Below, one piece after another: positions 16,620 through 24,966 of a DNA stretch of 64,000 bases. The position numbers and the translations under genes are program-made. The notes under the pieces were generated by a model. That model had not been told where the DNA came from. It saw nothing but the letters and a program-made list of their open reading frames with translations, and made no database searches. How positions within the stretch are numbered: the first letter of the stretch is position 1; every line of letters starts with the position of its first letter. Where the stretch lies: positions 434,001 through 498,000 of the forward strand of contig NZ_QHKX01000001.1 in assembly GCF_003194625.1 (NCBI RefSeq), in the 5' to 3' direction. Origin of the DNA: Nocardioides solisilvae (GTDB lineage Bacteria; Actinomycetota; Actinomycetes; Propionibacteriales; Nocardioidaceae).

Positions 16620-17501
16620 TCACCGCCGCAGCTTGAGCTCGCGGACCGCGCGGTCGTGGTCGGAGGCGTGCTTGAGCACCACGCCCAGGGTCGCGTCGAC
16701 GGCCGCCTCGTCGAGGTCGCCGATCTCGAGCGCGAGCAGGGTGCGCGCCCAGTCGACCGACTCGGCGATCGACGGGGCCTTCTTGAGGTCGAGGTCGCGG
16801 AGCCGGGTGATCGTCTCCACCAGCTGGCGGGCGACCCGCTCCTCCAGCGCCGGCACCTGGCTGCGGACGATCTCCAGCTCGCGCTCGAGGTCGGGGTAGT
16901 CCAGGTGCAGGTAGAGGCAGCGGCGCTTGACCGCCTCGGAGAGCTCGCGGGTGGCGTTGGAGGTGAGGACGACGAAGGGGCGCCGGACGGCGGTGACCGT
17001 GCCCAGCTCGGGGATCGTCACCTGGAAGTCGGAGAGCACCTCCAGCAGCAGCCCCTCGACCTCGACGTCGGTCTTGTCGACCTCGTCGATCAGCAGCACG
17101 GTCGGCTCCTCCCGCCGGATGGCGGTCAGCAGCGGGCGGGTCAGGAGGAACTCGTCGGTGAAGATGTCGTCGTGGGTCTGCTCCCAGCCCGGCCCGCCGT
17201 CGCCTGCCTGGGTGCTCGCCTGGATCCGGAGCAGCTGCTTCTTGTAGTTCCACTCGTACAGCGCCCGCGCCTCGTCGAGCCCCTCGTAGCACTGGAGCCG
17301 CACCAGCTCGGCCCCGCAGGCCCGGGCGACGGCCTTGGCGAGCTCGGTCTTGCCGACGCCGGCCGGGCCCTCCACCAGCAGCGGCTTCTCCAGCGCCCCG
17401 GTGAGGAACGCGGTCGTGGCGGTCGCCGCGTCGGCGAGGTAACCGACCTCGAGCAGGCGGCGCACCGCGTCGTCGGGCGAGGCGAACCAGGCGGGATGCA
17501 T
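16620..17501 (-). CDS. MoxR-family AAA+ ATPase
   Basis: A 293-residue AAA+ ATPase of the MoxR family. Walker A is GPAGVGKT at residues 45-52, Walker B is TVLLIDEVDKTD near residue 134, and sensor 1 is the Asn in VLTSNATRE. The length and the helical lid fit the family. It is the first gene of a two-gene operon with the VWA/CoxE-like protein. The start is ATG 17501; no strong Shine-Dalgarno is visible. The likely job is chaperone-like remodelling of a client handled by the VWA partner; the client is unknown here. Confidence 0.9.
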   Translation of the reverse strand: MHPAWFASPDDAVRRLLEVGYLADAATATTAFLTGALEKPLLVEGPAGVGKTELAKAVARACGAELVRLQCYEGLDEARALYEWNYKKQLLRIQASTQAGDGGPGWEQTHDDIFTDEFLLTRPLLTAIRREEPTVLLIDEVDKTDVEVEGLLLEVLSDFQVTIPELGTVTAVRRPFVVLTSNATRELSEAVKRRCLYLHLDYPDLERELEIVRSQVPALEERVARQLVETITRLRDLDLKKAPSIAESVDWARTLLALEIGDLDEAAVDATLGVVLKHASDHDRAVRELKLRR

Positions 17502-17586
17502 GGGGCGACTCTAGGCGGGCCCCGCTGCGGGGCGGCGGCTAGGCTCGGCGGGCACCCTGACGAGCCACCCGAACGAGGGAGACCCC

Positions 17587-17901
17587 ATGAGCAACGAAGA
17601 GGACGCGACACTCAGCGTCGCCGCCCAGCTGATCGCCGACGAGGAGACCGTCCACGACGCCACCGTCAGCGGCACCCGGTCCGGCATCCACCTGGAGCTC
17701 GTGGACCTCTCCACGACGCCCCCGCCCGCCGACGACGACTGGGACCTCGACCCCACCGCCGACCTCGGTCTCAAGATCATGATCGGCGGGATCGACCCCG
17801 AGGTCGCCGGCCAGCTGCTGCGGATCGCCGCCGACTTCCTGGACGAGGCGACGCTCGAGGACCACGAGCACGACGAGCGCGACGGTCACGACCACCGGTG
17901 A
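17587..17901 (+). CDS. Small acidic protein of unknown function
   Basis: I do not recognise this 104-residue protein. It is strongly acidic, with a middle segment of alternating hydrophobic residues (LGLKIMIGGIDPEVAGQLLRIAADFL) that looks like a strand followed by a helix, and a His/Asp/Glu-rich tail (DHEHDERDGHDHR) that could bind metal. There is no signal peptide or membrane segment. The start ATG 17587 follows GAGGGAG at good spacing, and TAGGCT about 48 bases upstream could be a -10 element. It is divergent from the MoxR gene. Confidence 0.7.
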   Translation: MSNEEDATLSVAAQLIADEETVHDATVSGTRSGIHLELVDLSTTPPPADDDWDLDPTADLGLKIMIGGIDPEVAGQLLRIAADFLDEATLEDHEHDERDGHDHR

Positions 17902-17960
17902 CCACGGGCCGCTGGGCCGGTGACCACGCTCCGTGGCCCGGGCCCAGCGGCGCCGGTCGG

Positions 17961-18045
17961 CAGAGGGGGCGGGATTCGAACCCGCGGTAGGTCTCCCTAC
18001 GACCGCTTTCAAGGCGGTTCCGATCGGCCACTCCGGCACCCCTCC
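17961..18045 (-). tRNA. tRNA-Ser (anticodon TGA)
   Basis: The minus strand folds as an 85-base class II tRNA. The acceptor GGAGGGG pairs with CCCCTCT (the first pair is G-U). The anticodon arm is ACCGC-CTTGAAA-GCGGT with anticodon TGA. A long variable arm GTAGGGAGACCTAC forms a stem, and the T arm is GCGGG-TTCGAAT-CCCGC. Discriminator base is G. No CCA is encoded. Confidence 0.95.
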
Positions 18046-18082
18046 ACGCACGGCGGGCGCGCGTGCGGAGCAGTCTAGGAGA

Positions 18083-18487
18083 TCACTCCGACCCGCCGAG
18101 CTCTGCCTCGACCTCGTCGTAGGCCAGGTCGTGGAGCCGCTGGAGGTAGTGCCGGACGTCGACGACGAGGCGGCGCATCTCGTAGGTGGCCCGCTCGACG
18201 TCGGGGTCGCCCATCACCCGGAAGCGCAGCTCGCTCATCCGGCCCAGCAGGGCGTTGCGCTCCCGCAGCGCCCGCGAGCGCCGCGCGGCCAGCCAGTCGG
18301 TGGGCAGCTCGGTCTCGCGCACGAGGCTCTCCCGCACCGGCAGCATCCGCTGGAGCACCGCCCACCGCCACACGCTCAGCGGCGTGGACGGCCCGCGGTG
18401 GGTCAGGGCGTGCTCGAGCCGCTGCAGGTGCACCTCGGGGGGCGTCGGCGTGCTCTCGGCCTCCCGGTCGGCAGCAGTGGTGCTCAT
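18083..18487 (-). CDS. Conserved hypothetical helical protein
   Basis: A 134-residue protein with no recognised domain. It is mostly predicted helix and rich in Arg, Glu and Leu (RRSRALRERNALLGRMSELR), with the motif YEMRRLVVDVRHYLQRLHDLAYDEVE at the C-terminus that suggests a coiled-coil or four-helix fold. No signal or membrane segment is present. ATG 18487 is chosen over 18523 because GGGAGGA lies upstream of it and the extra 12 residues look non-coding. It lies just downstream of nothing on its strand and ends 37 bases before tRNA-Ser(TGA). Confidence 0.65.
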   Translation of the reverse strand: MSTTAADREAESTPTPPEVHLQRLEHALTHRGPSTPLSVWRWAVLQRMLPVRESLVRETELPTDWLAARRSRALRERNALLGRMSELRFRVMGDPDVERATYEMRRLVVDVRHYLQRLHDLAYDEVEAELGGSE

Positions 18488-18599
18488 GAGGGCTCGTCCT
18501 CCCAGGTGTCGGGAGCCAGGCAACGAGTGTGACTCCGGGCGCAGCCCCGGGGCAAGGCCCGGATGCTAGTCAGTTCGGACCATCTTGTTCAATCGTCCT

Positions 18600-19043
18600 G
18601 TGGCCGTCGACTACCGCTTCTCCCCCGCCCTCACCGCCCGGCTCCTGGGCCTGACGCTGGTCGGCTCGGCCGTCCTCATCTCGCTGGCCACCCTGGGGGT
18701 CGCCGTCCTCGACCTCCACACCGCCGTGCTGCTGGTGCCGGTCGTCCTGGTCCTGGTCGCGCTGGTGGCCCTGATGGCGTGGAGCAGCGGCTGGGTGGTC
18801 CGGCTCGGCGACGAGGGCTACCGGGTACGCCGGATCCGCGGCGCCGGCGTCCCGGCCGCCCGGTGGAAGGACGTCGAGGACGCGGTCACCACGGAGCGGC
18901 ACGGCTCCCCGTGCGTCGTGCTTCGCCTGCGGGACGGGCGCACCACCACGATCCCGGCCGAGGTGCTGCACGTGGACCGCGAGGTCTTCGCCCGCACCGT
19001 CGTCGAGCACCTCCAGCGCGGCCACGGCATCACCCGGCTCTGA
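18600..19043 (+). CDS. Small membrane protein with PH-like cytoplasmic domain
   Basis: A roughly 147-residue protein with two transmembrane helices in the first 65 residues (LTLVGSAVLISLATLGVAVL and AVLLVPVVLVLVALVALMAW), followed by a small beta-rich domain (VVRLGDEGYRVRRIRG ... VLRLRDGRTTTIPAEVL) that resembles bacterial PH-like (bPH) domains. Its function is unknown. The start is uncertain: GTG 18600 gives VAVDYRFSP, and TTG 18585 is in frame; neither has a convincing ribosome site. It stands alone between a divergent hypothetical gene and tRNA-Ser(GCT). Confidence 0.68.
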   Translation: MAVDYRFSPALTARLLGLTLVGSAVLISLATLGVAVLDLHTAVLLVPVVLVLVALVALMAWSSGWVVRLGDEGYRVRRIRGAGVPAARWKDVEDAVTTERHGSPCVVLRLRDGRTTTIPAEVLHVDREVFARTVVEHLQRGHGITRL

Positions 19044-19112
19044 CCGGCCCGACCACCCGGCGGGGCAATTGGGCACGAGCCGCCGGCTCCTTGTAGCCTG
19101 TCCTCGCTGCAA

Positions 19113-19206
19113 GGAGGCGTCGCCTAGTCCGGTCTATGGCGCCCGCCTGCTAAGCGGGTTTGGGGCTACAACCCCATCGAGGGTTCAAATCCCTCCGCCT
19201 CCGCCA
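19113..19206 (+). tRNA. tRNA-Ser (anticodon GCT), CCA encoded
   Basis: A class II tRNA. The acceptor GGAGGCG (19113-19119) pairs with CGCCTCC (19196-19202), discriminator G203 is followed by an encoded CCA. The anticodon arm is CCCGC-CTGCTAA-GCGGG with anticodon GCT. The long variable arm TTTGGGGCTACAACCCCAT contains a GGGG/CCCC stem. The T arm is GAGGG-TTCAAAT-CCCTC. Confidence 0.96.
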
Positions 19207-19210
19207 GCGT

Positions 19211-19246
19211 GTTCGGGCCTCGTGCGACTGCGTGCGAGGCCCGAAC
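19211..19246 (+). terminator. Terminator after tRNA-Ser(GCT)
   Basis: A 12-bp perfect stem (19211-19222 with 19235-19246) with a 12-base loop begins five bases after the tRNA CCA and is followed by CCCTTTCCC. It should end the tRNA transcript. Confidence 0.7.
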
Positions 19247-19282
19247 CCTTTCCCGGCACCCGCTGACACCCGCCCGGCACGC

Positions 19283-19328
19283 AACTGCACCAAACTGCAC
19301 TGCAGGAACTTGCACCCTCAATTTGGTG
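19283..19328 (+). promoter_or_regulatory. Repeated AACTGCAC motifs upstream of the small peptide gene
   Basis: AACTGCAC occurs at 19283-19290 and 19293-19300, exactly one DNA turn apart, and a related AACTTGCAC lies at 19307-19315. The cluster is bracketed by an inverted pair CACCAAA (19288-19294) and TTTGGTG (19322-19328). It lies 72-117 bases before the start of the 39-residue secreted peptide. Helically phased repeats like these are typical activator or repressor sites. The regulator encoded at 19664-20662 is the obvious candidate (inference). Confidence 0.45.
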
Positions 19329-19399
19329 ACGTCAGCGTGCGGATTGTCGAGACTGGGGGAGCACGGGTCCTCCCCAGACCCTGATCGAGAGGGAATTCC

Positions 19400-19519
19400 A
19401 TGAAGCTCGCCCGTCTGACCGCAGTCGCCCTGACCGCCAGCCTGCTCGCGCTGGGCGCCATGGCCGCCCCGGCCCAGGCCAAGGACACCAGCTGGGGTTA
19501 CGTCAGCAACCCCCGCTGA
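19400..19519 (+). CDS. 39-residue Sec-exported peptide precursor
   Basis: A tiny gene with a good ribosome site (GAGAGGGA) eight bases before ATG 19400. The 39-residue product has a textbook signal peptide: MKLAR, a hydrophobic core (LTAVALTASLLALGAMA) and a cleavage site after APAQA. Cleavage would release the 12-residue peptide KDTSWGYVSNPR. It converges with a LuxR-type regulator gene and the two share a bidirectional terminator. I infer a secreted signalling peptide, possibly a pheromone; alternatives are a small cell-wall peptide or a leader remnant. It is too short for standard ORF filters and could be missed in automatic annotation. Confidence 0.65.
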   Translation: MKLARLTAVALTASLLALGAMAAPAQAKDTSWGYVSNPR

Positions 19520-19610
19520 CCCACCGGACCAGCGGGACCCGGGAGACTCGGATCCCCCCGCCGAGCCGTACCGACACCAGGCCCCTCAGTGGCCGGTCCC
19601 GCACGAGGAT

Positions 19611-19639
19611 GAAGGCAGCGACCCACGGTCGCTGCCTTC
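19611..19639. terminator. Bidirectional hairpin between peptide gene and regulator gene
   Basis: A perfect 13-bp stem (19611-19623 with 19627-19639) with a 3-base loop lies between two convergent genes, 92 bases after the peptide stop and 25 bases after the regulator stop. No long T tract follows on either strand, but the stem is very strong. Confidence 0.7.
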
Positions 19640-19663
19640 GTCCGTTCCTGGCGCGGCGCGCGG

Positions 19664-20662
19664 TCAGGCTTCCTCGGGCGGGCTCTCGTGGCCCGAGACG
19701 CCCAGCCGCCCCATGGCGTAGCCGAGCTGGAAGCGCGTCTGCGCGTCGAACTCCTCCTTGAGGTCGGCCACGTAGCCGGCGTAGGTCCGCGGGCTGACCC
19801 CGAGCCGCTTGGCGCTGGCCGGGTCGGCGTACCCGGCGATCAGCATCCGGATCGTCATCGCCCGCTGCTCGGCCGCGATGTCGCGGCTCATGGAGGTCTC
19901 GCGGTTGGTGAAGGGCCGGGCCCGCTCCCACGTCCGCTCGAACATGTCGACCAGGTAGGCCACCAGCGAGGGTTCTCGAATCGCCAGGGCCACCGCCAGC
20001 CCCTCGTGGCCGGGGATCACCGCCACCCGCCGGTCGACAACGATCAGCCGGTTGAAGAACTCGTCGAGGGTGCGGACCTCGGCGCCGCGGCTCGAGACGG
20101 CCGCGACGTACTTGTGCGTGGTCGAGCTGCGCCGGGCCGAGTGCTGGTAGAGGGTGCGCATCTTGACGCCGCGCTCGAGGGCCGCGATGTCGCGCTGGGT
20201 CGCCGCGGCGAGCGTGGGGGCGTTGCGGCCGAACTGCGGCTGCGCGGTCAGCAGCTCGGACTCGGCGTCGGCGACCACCGAGGCGATGAACGGGTTGATC
20301 GCGGAGCCGCGGACCTCGGTGAACAGGCCGCGCGCCGAGCCCGGGGCCTTGCGCCACAGGTGGGCGAGGCCGTTGAAGGCCGCGGCCCAGCGCGAGGACT
20401 CCGCGATCAGGTCGGCACCCTGCTGGCCCATCGGGGCCACGATGAGCGAGGCCACCGTGCTGGGGTCGACGGCCACCCACCGCTCGCCCTCGCGGACCAC
20501 CAGGCCGATCCGGGCGAGCAGGTCCAGCGCCGCGGCCTCCTCGCCCGTGCCGGAGATCCGCGGGTCGTCGGCGGAGAGGCCCCCCGCGCTGACCACCGCG
20601 TCGTAGAGGTCGGTGGCGATCCGTTCGAAGAGGTCGCGCTCCTCGGGTCCGAACTGCGGCAC
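19664..20662 (-). CDS. Helix-turn-helix regulator with LuxR-type C-terminus
   Basis: A 332-residue cytoplasmic regulator. The C-terminal 65 residues read as a LuxR/GerE-type HTH (IRMLIAGYADPASAKRLGVS then RTYAGYVADLKEEF and RFQLGYAMGRLGV). The middle (residues 110-240) resembles the phospholipase-D-like sensor fold of TrmB-type regulators (KMRTLYQHSARR ... EVRTLDEFFNRLIVVDRRVAVI). The N-terminus looks like a degenerate winged helix. There is no receiver domain. It is convergent with the small secreted peptide gene, so the peptide or a derivative may be its ligand (inference). Confidence 0.75.
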   Translation of the reverse strand: MPQFGPEERDLFERIATDLYDAVVSAGGLSADDPRISGTGEEAAALDLLARIGLVVREGERWVAVDPSTVASLIVAPMGQQGADLIAESSRWAAAFNGLAHLWRKAPGSARGLFTEVRGSAINPFIASVVADAESELLTAQPQFGRNAPTLAAATQRDIAALERGVKMRTLYQHSARRSSTTHKYVAAVSSRGAEVRTLDEFFNRLIVVDRRVAVIPGHEGLAVALAIREPSLVAYLVDMFERTWERARPFTNRETSMSRDIAAEQRAMTIRMLIAGYADPASAKRLGVSPRTYAGYVADLKEEFDAQTRFQLGYAMGRLGVSGHESPPEEA

Positions 20663-20740
20663 GTCTCCTCCTCACCGGCGCTCGCGGTCGCGCCCGGTCG
20701 GAATCCTCGCACAGCGCCCGAAGCCGCCGGCCGGGTACGG

Positions 20741-20776
20741 CGACGCCCCCGACCCGGGCGGGGGTCGGGGGCGTCG
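20741..20776 (-). terminator. Terminator after the first PEPCK gene
   Basis: A perfect 15-bp GC-rich stem (20741-20755 with 20762-20776) with a 6-base loop lies 63 bases beyond the stop of the PEPCK gene that ends at 20840 on the minus strand. It isolates the downstream regulator gene from PEPCK transcription. Confidence 0.7.
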
Positions 20777-20839
20777 TGGTGCCGGTCGCGGCGGGGCCGG
20801 CCGGCGTCGGCCGGTCACCGGGCTGCCGTCAGGGGCGGC

Positions 20840-22681
20840 TCACGCCTCGAGGCGCGCCCTCAGGGTGTCGAGCTCGGACCACAGGACGCCGGGAAGGTCG
20901 TCGCCGAACTTCTCGAACCACTCCTGGATCTGCGGGAGCTCGGCCTTCCACTCCTCCACGTCGACCGCGAGCGCGGCAGCCAGCTTCTCGTCGGTGAGGT
21001 CGAGGCCGTCGACGTCGAGCGACCCCGGGGCCGGCACGTGGCCGATCGGCGTCTCGACGGCCGCGGCCTGACCCTCGAGGCGGTCGATGACCCACTTGAG
21101 GACGCGGCTGTTCTCGCCGAAGCCGGGCCACAGGAAGTCGCCGTCCTCGCCTCGGCGGAACCAGTTGACGTAGAAGATCCTCGGCAGCCGGGACTCGTCG
21201 TTCTCCTTGCCCATGGCGACCCAGTGGGCGAAGTAGTCGCCGGCGTTGTAGCCGATGAAGGGGAGCATCGCCATCGGGTCGCGGCGCACGACGCCGACCG
21301 CGCCCACCGCCGCGGCGGTGGTCTCGGAGGAGAGGGTGGCGCCCATGAAGGTGCCGTGCGTCCAGTCGCGCGCCTCGGTGACCAGCGGGATCGTCGTGCG
21401 CCGGCGCCCACCGAAGAGGATGGCGTCGATCGGCACGCCGCGCGGGTCGTCGTACTCGGCGGCGAGGATGTCGCACTGCTTGATCGGGGTGCAGTAGCGG
21501 CTGTTGGCGTGGCTGGAGAGCTCCGTGCTGTCGGGCGTCCAGGGCTCGCCCTTCCAGGACGTGGCCCTCGCCGGCGGGTTCTCCAGGCCCTCCCACCAGA
21601 CGTCGCCGTCCTCGGTGAGCGCGACGTTGGTGAAGACCGAGCTGCCCTTGTTGATGGTCCGCATCGCGTTCGGATTGGTGTGCTCGTTGGTGCCCGGAGC
21701 GACGCCGAAGAAGCCGAACTCGGGGTTGACCGCCCACAGCCGGCCGTCCTCGCCGATCCGCATCCACGCGATGTCGTCGCCGATCGCCTCGACCTTCCAG
21801 CCGGGGATCGTCGGCTCGAGCATCGCCAGGTTGGTCTTGCCGCAGGCGCTGGGGAACGCGGCGGCGACGTACTTCGTCACGCCGGCCGGGCTGGTGAGCT
21901 TGAGGATGAGCATGTGCTCGGCCATCCAGCCCTCGTCGCGCGCCATCACGCTGGCGATCCGCAGGGCGTAGCACTTCTTGCCCAGCAGCGCGTTGCCGCC
22001 GTACCCGGAGCCGAAGCTCCAGATCATCCGCTCCTCGGGGAACTGGACGATGTACTTGGTGTCGTTGCAGGGCCACGCGACGTCGGCCTGGCCCTCGGCC
22101 AGCGGCATCCCGACGGAGTGCAGCGCCGGCACCCAGGCGACCTCCTGGCCGGCGGCGTCCAGCTCCTCCATCCGGCGGAGCACCTCGGTGCCCATCCGCG
22201 CCATCACGCGCATCGAGACGGTGACGTAGGCGGAGTCGGTGATCTCGACCCCGAACATCGGCTTCTCGGCGTCGAGGTGGCCCATCACGAAGGGGATGAC
22301 GTACATCGTGCGGCCGGCCATGCAGCCGTCGTAGAGCCCACGCATGAGCTCCTTCATCTTCTCCGGCTCCATCCAGTTGTTGGTGGGGCCGGCGTCGCGC
22401 TCGGCGACGGAGCAGATGTAGGTGCGGTCCTCGACGCGCGCCACGTCGGTGGGGTCGGAGGCGGCGTGGAAGGAGTTGGGCTTGAGGGCCGGGTTGAGGC
22501 GGGTGAAGGTGCCCGTGGCCTCGAGGGCCCGGGTGAGCTGGTCCCACTCCTCGTCGGAGCCGGTGCACCAGTGGATGTCGGCCGGCTTGGTCAGCGCGGC
22601 GATCTCCTCGACCCAGGCGAGGATGCCTGCGTGGCTCGTGAGTGCCGGGCTGGTCTGGGCGTTGTCGATCGTGGCAGTCAT
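20840..22681 (-). CDS. pckG: Phosphoenolpyruvate carboxykinase (GTP)
   Basis: The enzyme converts oxaloacetate and GTP to PEP, GDP and CO2, the first committed step of gluconeogenesis. The 613-residue product is full length. The kinase P-loop [12 protein letters not shown] has the hyper-reactive Cys at residue 280. The metal and substrate regions [32 protein letters not shown] and [13 protein letters not shown] are all canonical for the GTP class. The start ATG 22681 follows GAGAGGGA. A weak promoter TTCGCG-N17-TAACCT is visible with -10 at 22757-22752. A second GTP-PEPCK gene lies 258 bases upstream on the same strand; terminators flank each. Confidence 0.96.
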   Translation of the reverse strand: MTATIDNAQTSPALTSHAGILAWVEEIAALTKPADIHWCTGSDEEWDQLTRALEATGTFTRLNPALKPNSFHAASDPTDVARVEDRTYICSVAERDAGPTNNWMEPEKMKELMRGLYDGCMAGRTMYVIPFVMGHLDAEKPMFGVEITDSAYVTVSMRVMARMGTEVLRRMEELDAAGQEVAWVPALHSVGMPLAEGQADVAWPCNDTKYIVQFPEERMIWSFGSGYGGNALLGKKCYALRIASVMARDEGWMAEHMLILKLTSPAGVTKYVAAAFPSACGKTNLAMLEPTIPGWKVEAIGDDIAWMRIGEDGRLWAVNPEFGFFGVAPGTNEHTNPNAMRTINKGSSVFTNVALTEDGDVWWEGLENPPARATSWKGEPWTPDSTELSSHANSRYCTPIKQCDILAAEYDDPRGVPIDAILFGGRRRTTIPLVTEARDWTHGTFMGATLSSETTAAAVGAVGVVRRDPMAMLPFIGYNAGDYFAHWVAMGKENDESRLPRIFYVNWFRRGEDGDFLWPGFGENSRVLKWVIDRLEGQAAAVETPIGHVPAPGSLDVDGLDLTDEKLAAALAVDVEEWKAELPQIQEWFEKFGDDLPGVLWSELDTLRARLEA

Positions 22682-22781
22682 GCCTGTCCCTCTCGCGCGG
22701 TGCGGGTGATCATGTCGCCCGGCACCTTTGCCCGGCGGGATGGGTGCCGCGAGGTTAGCCCGCGGCGACGCCCGCGCGAAT

Positions 22782-22793
22782 TGGATCGATCCA
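22782..22793. promoter_or_regulatory. 12-bp palindrome upstream of pckG promoter
   Basis: TGGATCGATCCA is a perfect palindrome lying just upstream of the putative -35 region of pckG. Its position, about 40 bases before the presumed transcription start, suits a regulator site. The binding protein is unknown. Confidence 0.35.
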
Positions 22794-22842
22794 CGGCGGA
22801 CGACGGGCTCGCGTCGCCGTCCTGCCTCCCCTGAAATCGCCG

Positions 22843-22890
22843 GGACGTCATCAGGTCGGGCCGCCCTGGCGACCGGACCTGATGACGTCC
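22843..22890 (-). terminator. Terminator between the two PEPCK genes
   Basis: A perfect 15-bp stem (22843-22857 with 22876-22890) with an 18-base loop lies 49 bases beyond the stop of the upstream PEPCK paralogue. It separates the two genes into independent transcription units. Three TGCGGG-type hexamers (22899-22924) lie between the gene and the hairpin. Confidence 0.7.
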
Positions 22891-22939
22891 TCGGGGTACT
22901 GCGGGTGCTGCGGGTGCTGCGGGCTGGTGAGCCGGAGGC

Positions 22940-24784
22940 TCAGCCCTCGTACTGGTCGAGCTCGGCGGCCACGCGGCGGTGGGCCTCCCAGATCGCCTCG
23001 GGCATCCGCTCGAAGCCCTTGAGGTGCTCCTCGCGGAAGCCCATCTCCTGCTGCCAGCGCTCCTTGTCGATGCTCAGGATCCGCTGCAGGTCCTCGGCCG
23101 GGAGGTCGAGGCCGTCGAGGTTGAGCTCCTCCTCGGTCGGCAGGATGCCGACCGGGGTGCGGTTGCCCTTGACCTCGCCGTTCTTGAGCTGGAGCAGCCA
23201 GAGCAGCGGGCGCAGGTTCTCGCGGTATCCCGGCCACAGGAAGTGGCCGTCCTCCGGGTCGCGCTGGAACCAGTTGACGTGGGCGAAGATCGGCTGCTCC
23301 TTGGCGGCGCCGACGACGTCCAGGTAGTGCTGGGCGTAGTCGCCCTCGCCGTAGGCCATGAACGGCCGGTTGGACATCGGGTCGTAGCGCAGCTGGCCCT
23401 CGACGCCCTCGGCGGCGAAGGTCGCCTCGGCGCCCAGGGTGAGGCCGTCGTAGACGCCCTCGGCCAGGTCGTGGATCGCGCGGACCAGCGGCTCGCGGTC
23501 ACGGGTGCGGCCACCGAAGATGATCGCGTCGATCGGGACGCCGGCGGCGGCGTCGTAGTCCTGCGCGATGTTGGGGACGTTGTCCAGCGTGGTGGTGAAC
23601 CGGCTGTTCGGGTGCGCCCACGGGTCGTTCTTCTCGGCCTCGGAGCGCTCCGCGATCGGGTTGCCCTTCCAGTCGAGCCAGCCGTCGACGTCGGCCGGCG
23701 GCTCGGGCGTGCGGCCCTCCCACCAGACCTCCTGGGTCTTCGGGTTGTAGGCGACGTTGGTGAAGATCGTCTTGGTGCCCGGGTCGACCGACTTGAGCGC
23801 GGTCGGGTTGGTGGTCTCGTTGGTGTCCTTGGCGACACCGAAGACGCCGTACTCCGGGTTCATGCCCATGAGGCGGCCGGTCTTCTCGTCCACCCAGAGC
23901 CACGCGATGTCGTCGCCGTAGAAGGAGACGTGGTAGCGGTCGCCCAGGGCGTCCGGCGCCAGCATCATCGCGAGGTTGGTCTTGCCCGAGGCGCTCGGGA
24001 AGCCGCCGCAGACGTGGTAGTCCTTGCCGGTCTCCTTGTCGTGGATCCCGATGAGCATGTACTGCTCGGCGAGGAACTTCTTGGACGCCCAGCCGTCGTA
24101 GGCGCCCTGGCGCAGGCCGTGGGCGATCTTGCCCAGCAGCGCGTTGCCGCCGTACGACGAGCCGAAGTGCAGGATGGTGCGCTCGTCGCCGATGGTGACG
24201 AAGTAGCGCTGGTCCTCCGGGGTGCCCTGGCCGAGGTTCTCCAGGTCGCCGGTCACGTGGACGGCGCGGACGAAGCTGTTCTGGTCCTCGAGCTCGTTGA
24301 TGTGCTCGACGCCGACGCGGGCCATGCGGATCATGTGCAGCACGACGGTGCGGGTGTCGGTCAGCTCGACGCCGGCCGCCCAGGGGGCGAGCTCGTTGCC
24401 GGGGGGCGACATCAGGTAAGGGACGACGTACATCGTCTTGCCCTTCGAGGCGCCGCGCATGCGGTCCTCGAGGAGGGGCTTCATCTCCGACGCGGGGCGC
24501 CAGTTGTTGTAGACGCCCTTGTCCTTCTCGTCGTTGGTGGCGACGATCGTGCGCTCCTCGGAGCGGGCCGTGTCCTTGTGGTAGCTGCGGGAGTAGTAGC
24601 GACCCTCCCCGGCGGGCTCGAGCTCGCCGGCCTCGAGCGCCTCGGCGATGAGGCGGTCGTCGTCGGCCGCCGTGACGACCTCGACCCGCTCCGCCCCGGT
24701 CAGCTCCGCGTAGTACTTCACGTAGTCACGGACGTGCGGGTTCGTCAACCCGGCTGCGTCCAGCGCCGCCTCAACGTCTGCCAT
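22940..24784 (-). CDS. Second GTP-type PEPCK paralogue with Ser in the P-loop
   Basis: A 614-residue member of the GTP-PEPCK family, distinct from its neighbour. It keeps [31 protein letters not shown] and the P-loop lysine, but the hallmark Cys is Ser266 (FPSASGKTNLAM), and the guanine-pocket segment reads LWPGYRENLRPL instead of [12 protein letters not shown]. It probably still binds nucleotide, but kinetics or regulation may differ. ATG 24784 is chosen because a 43-codon extension upstream reads as leader sequence. An ArsR gene diverges from it with a shared 182-base region containing a palindromic operator. Confidence 0.9.
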   Translation of the reverse strand: MADVEAALDAAGLTNPHVRDYVKYYAELTGAERVEVVTAADDDRLIAEALEAGELEPAGEGRYYSRSYHKDTARSEERTIVATNDEKDKGVYNNWRPASEMKPLLEDRMRGASKGKTMYVVPYLMSPPGNELAPWAAGVELTDTRTVVLHMIRMARVGVEHINELEDQNSFVRAVHVTGDLENLGQGTPEDQRYFVTIGDERTILHFGSSYGGNALLGKIAHGLRQGAYDGWASKKFLAEQYMLIGIHDKETGKDYHVCGGFPSASGKTNLAMMLAPDALGDRYHVSFYGDDIAWLWVDEKTGRLMGMNPEYGVFGVAKDTNETTNPTALKSVDPGTKTIFTNVAYNPKTQEVWWEGRTPEPPADVDGWLDWKGNPIAERSEAEKNDPWAHPNSRFTTTLDNVPNIAQDYDAAAGVPIDAIIFGGRTRDREPLVRAIHDLAEGVYDGLTLGAEATFAAEGVEGQLRYDPMSNRPFMAYGEGDYAQHYLDVVGAAKEQPIFAHVNWFQRDPEDGHFLWPGYRENLRPLLWLLQLKNGEVKGNRTPVGILPTEEELNLDGLDLPAEDLQRILSIDKERWQQEMGFREEHLKGFERMPEAIWEAHRRVAAELDQYEG

Positions 24785-24895
24785 CGTGCCTTGCTCCCTA
24801 CCTGTGGAAGTGCTGGTGCCCGGACACCATCGCCCGGGGTGTCGCCCGGGCCGACTTGCTTCAGCCCGAGCACGGTTCTGCTCTGCGTGCACCCT

Positions 24896-24915
24896 AGTTG
24901 AAGAGTTCTTCAACT
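24896..24915. promoter_or_regulatory. ArsR-type operator (9-2-9 inverted repeat)
   Basis: AGTTGAAGA-GT-TCTTCAACT is a perfect inverted repeat in the divergent region between the second PEPCK gene and the ArsR gene. TTGAAG (24898-24903) and TAGTGT (24920-24925), spaced by 16 bases, would form the arsR promoter, so the operator covers its -35 element. This is the classic autorepression layout, and the site could also affect the PEPCK paralogue. Confidence 0.7.
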
Positions 24916-24966
24916 CATGTAGTGTGCACGCGCAGTGAGACTACCCCCGGAGGAGGTGCGCGCATC

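Noticed and set aside
17961..19206. Integrated element bounded by two tRNA-Ser genes
   Set aside because: The 1-kb segment between them contains two ordinary small genes, no integrase, no direct repeat of a tRNA end, and the tRNAs have different sequences.
22899..22924. TGCGGG repeats after the second PEPCK gene as a regulatory array
   Set aside because: There are only three or four short units in GC-rich DNA, with no symmetry; chance or slippage is sufficient.
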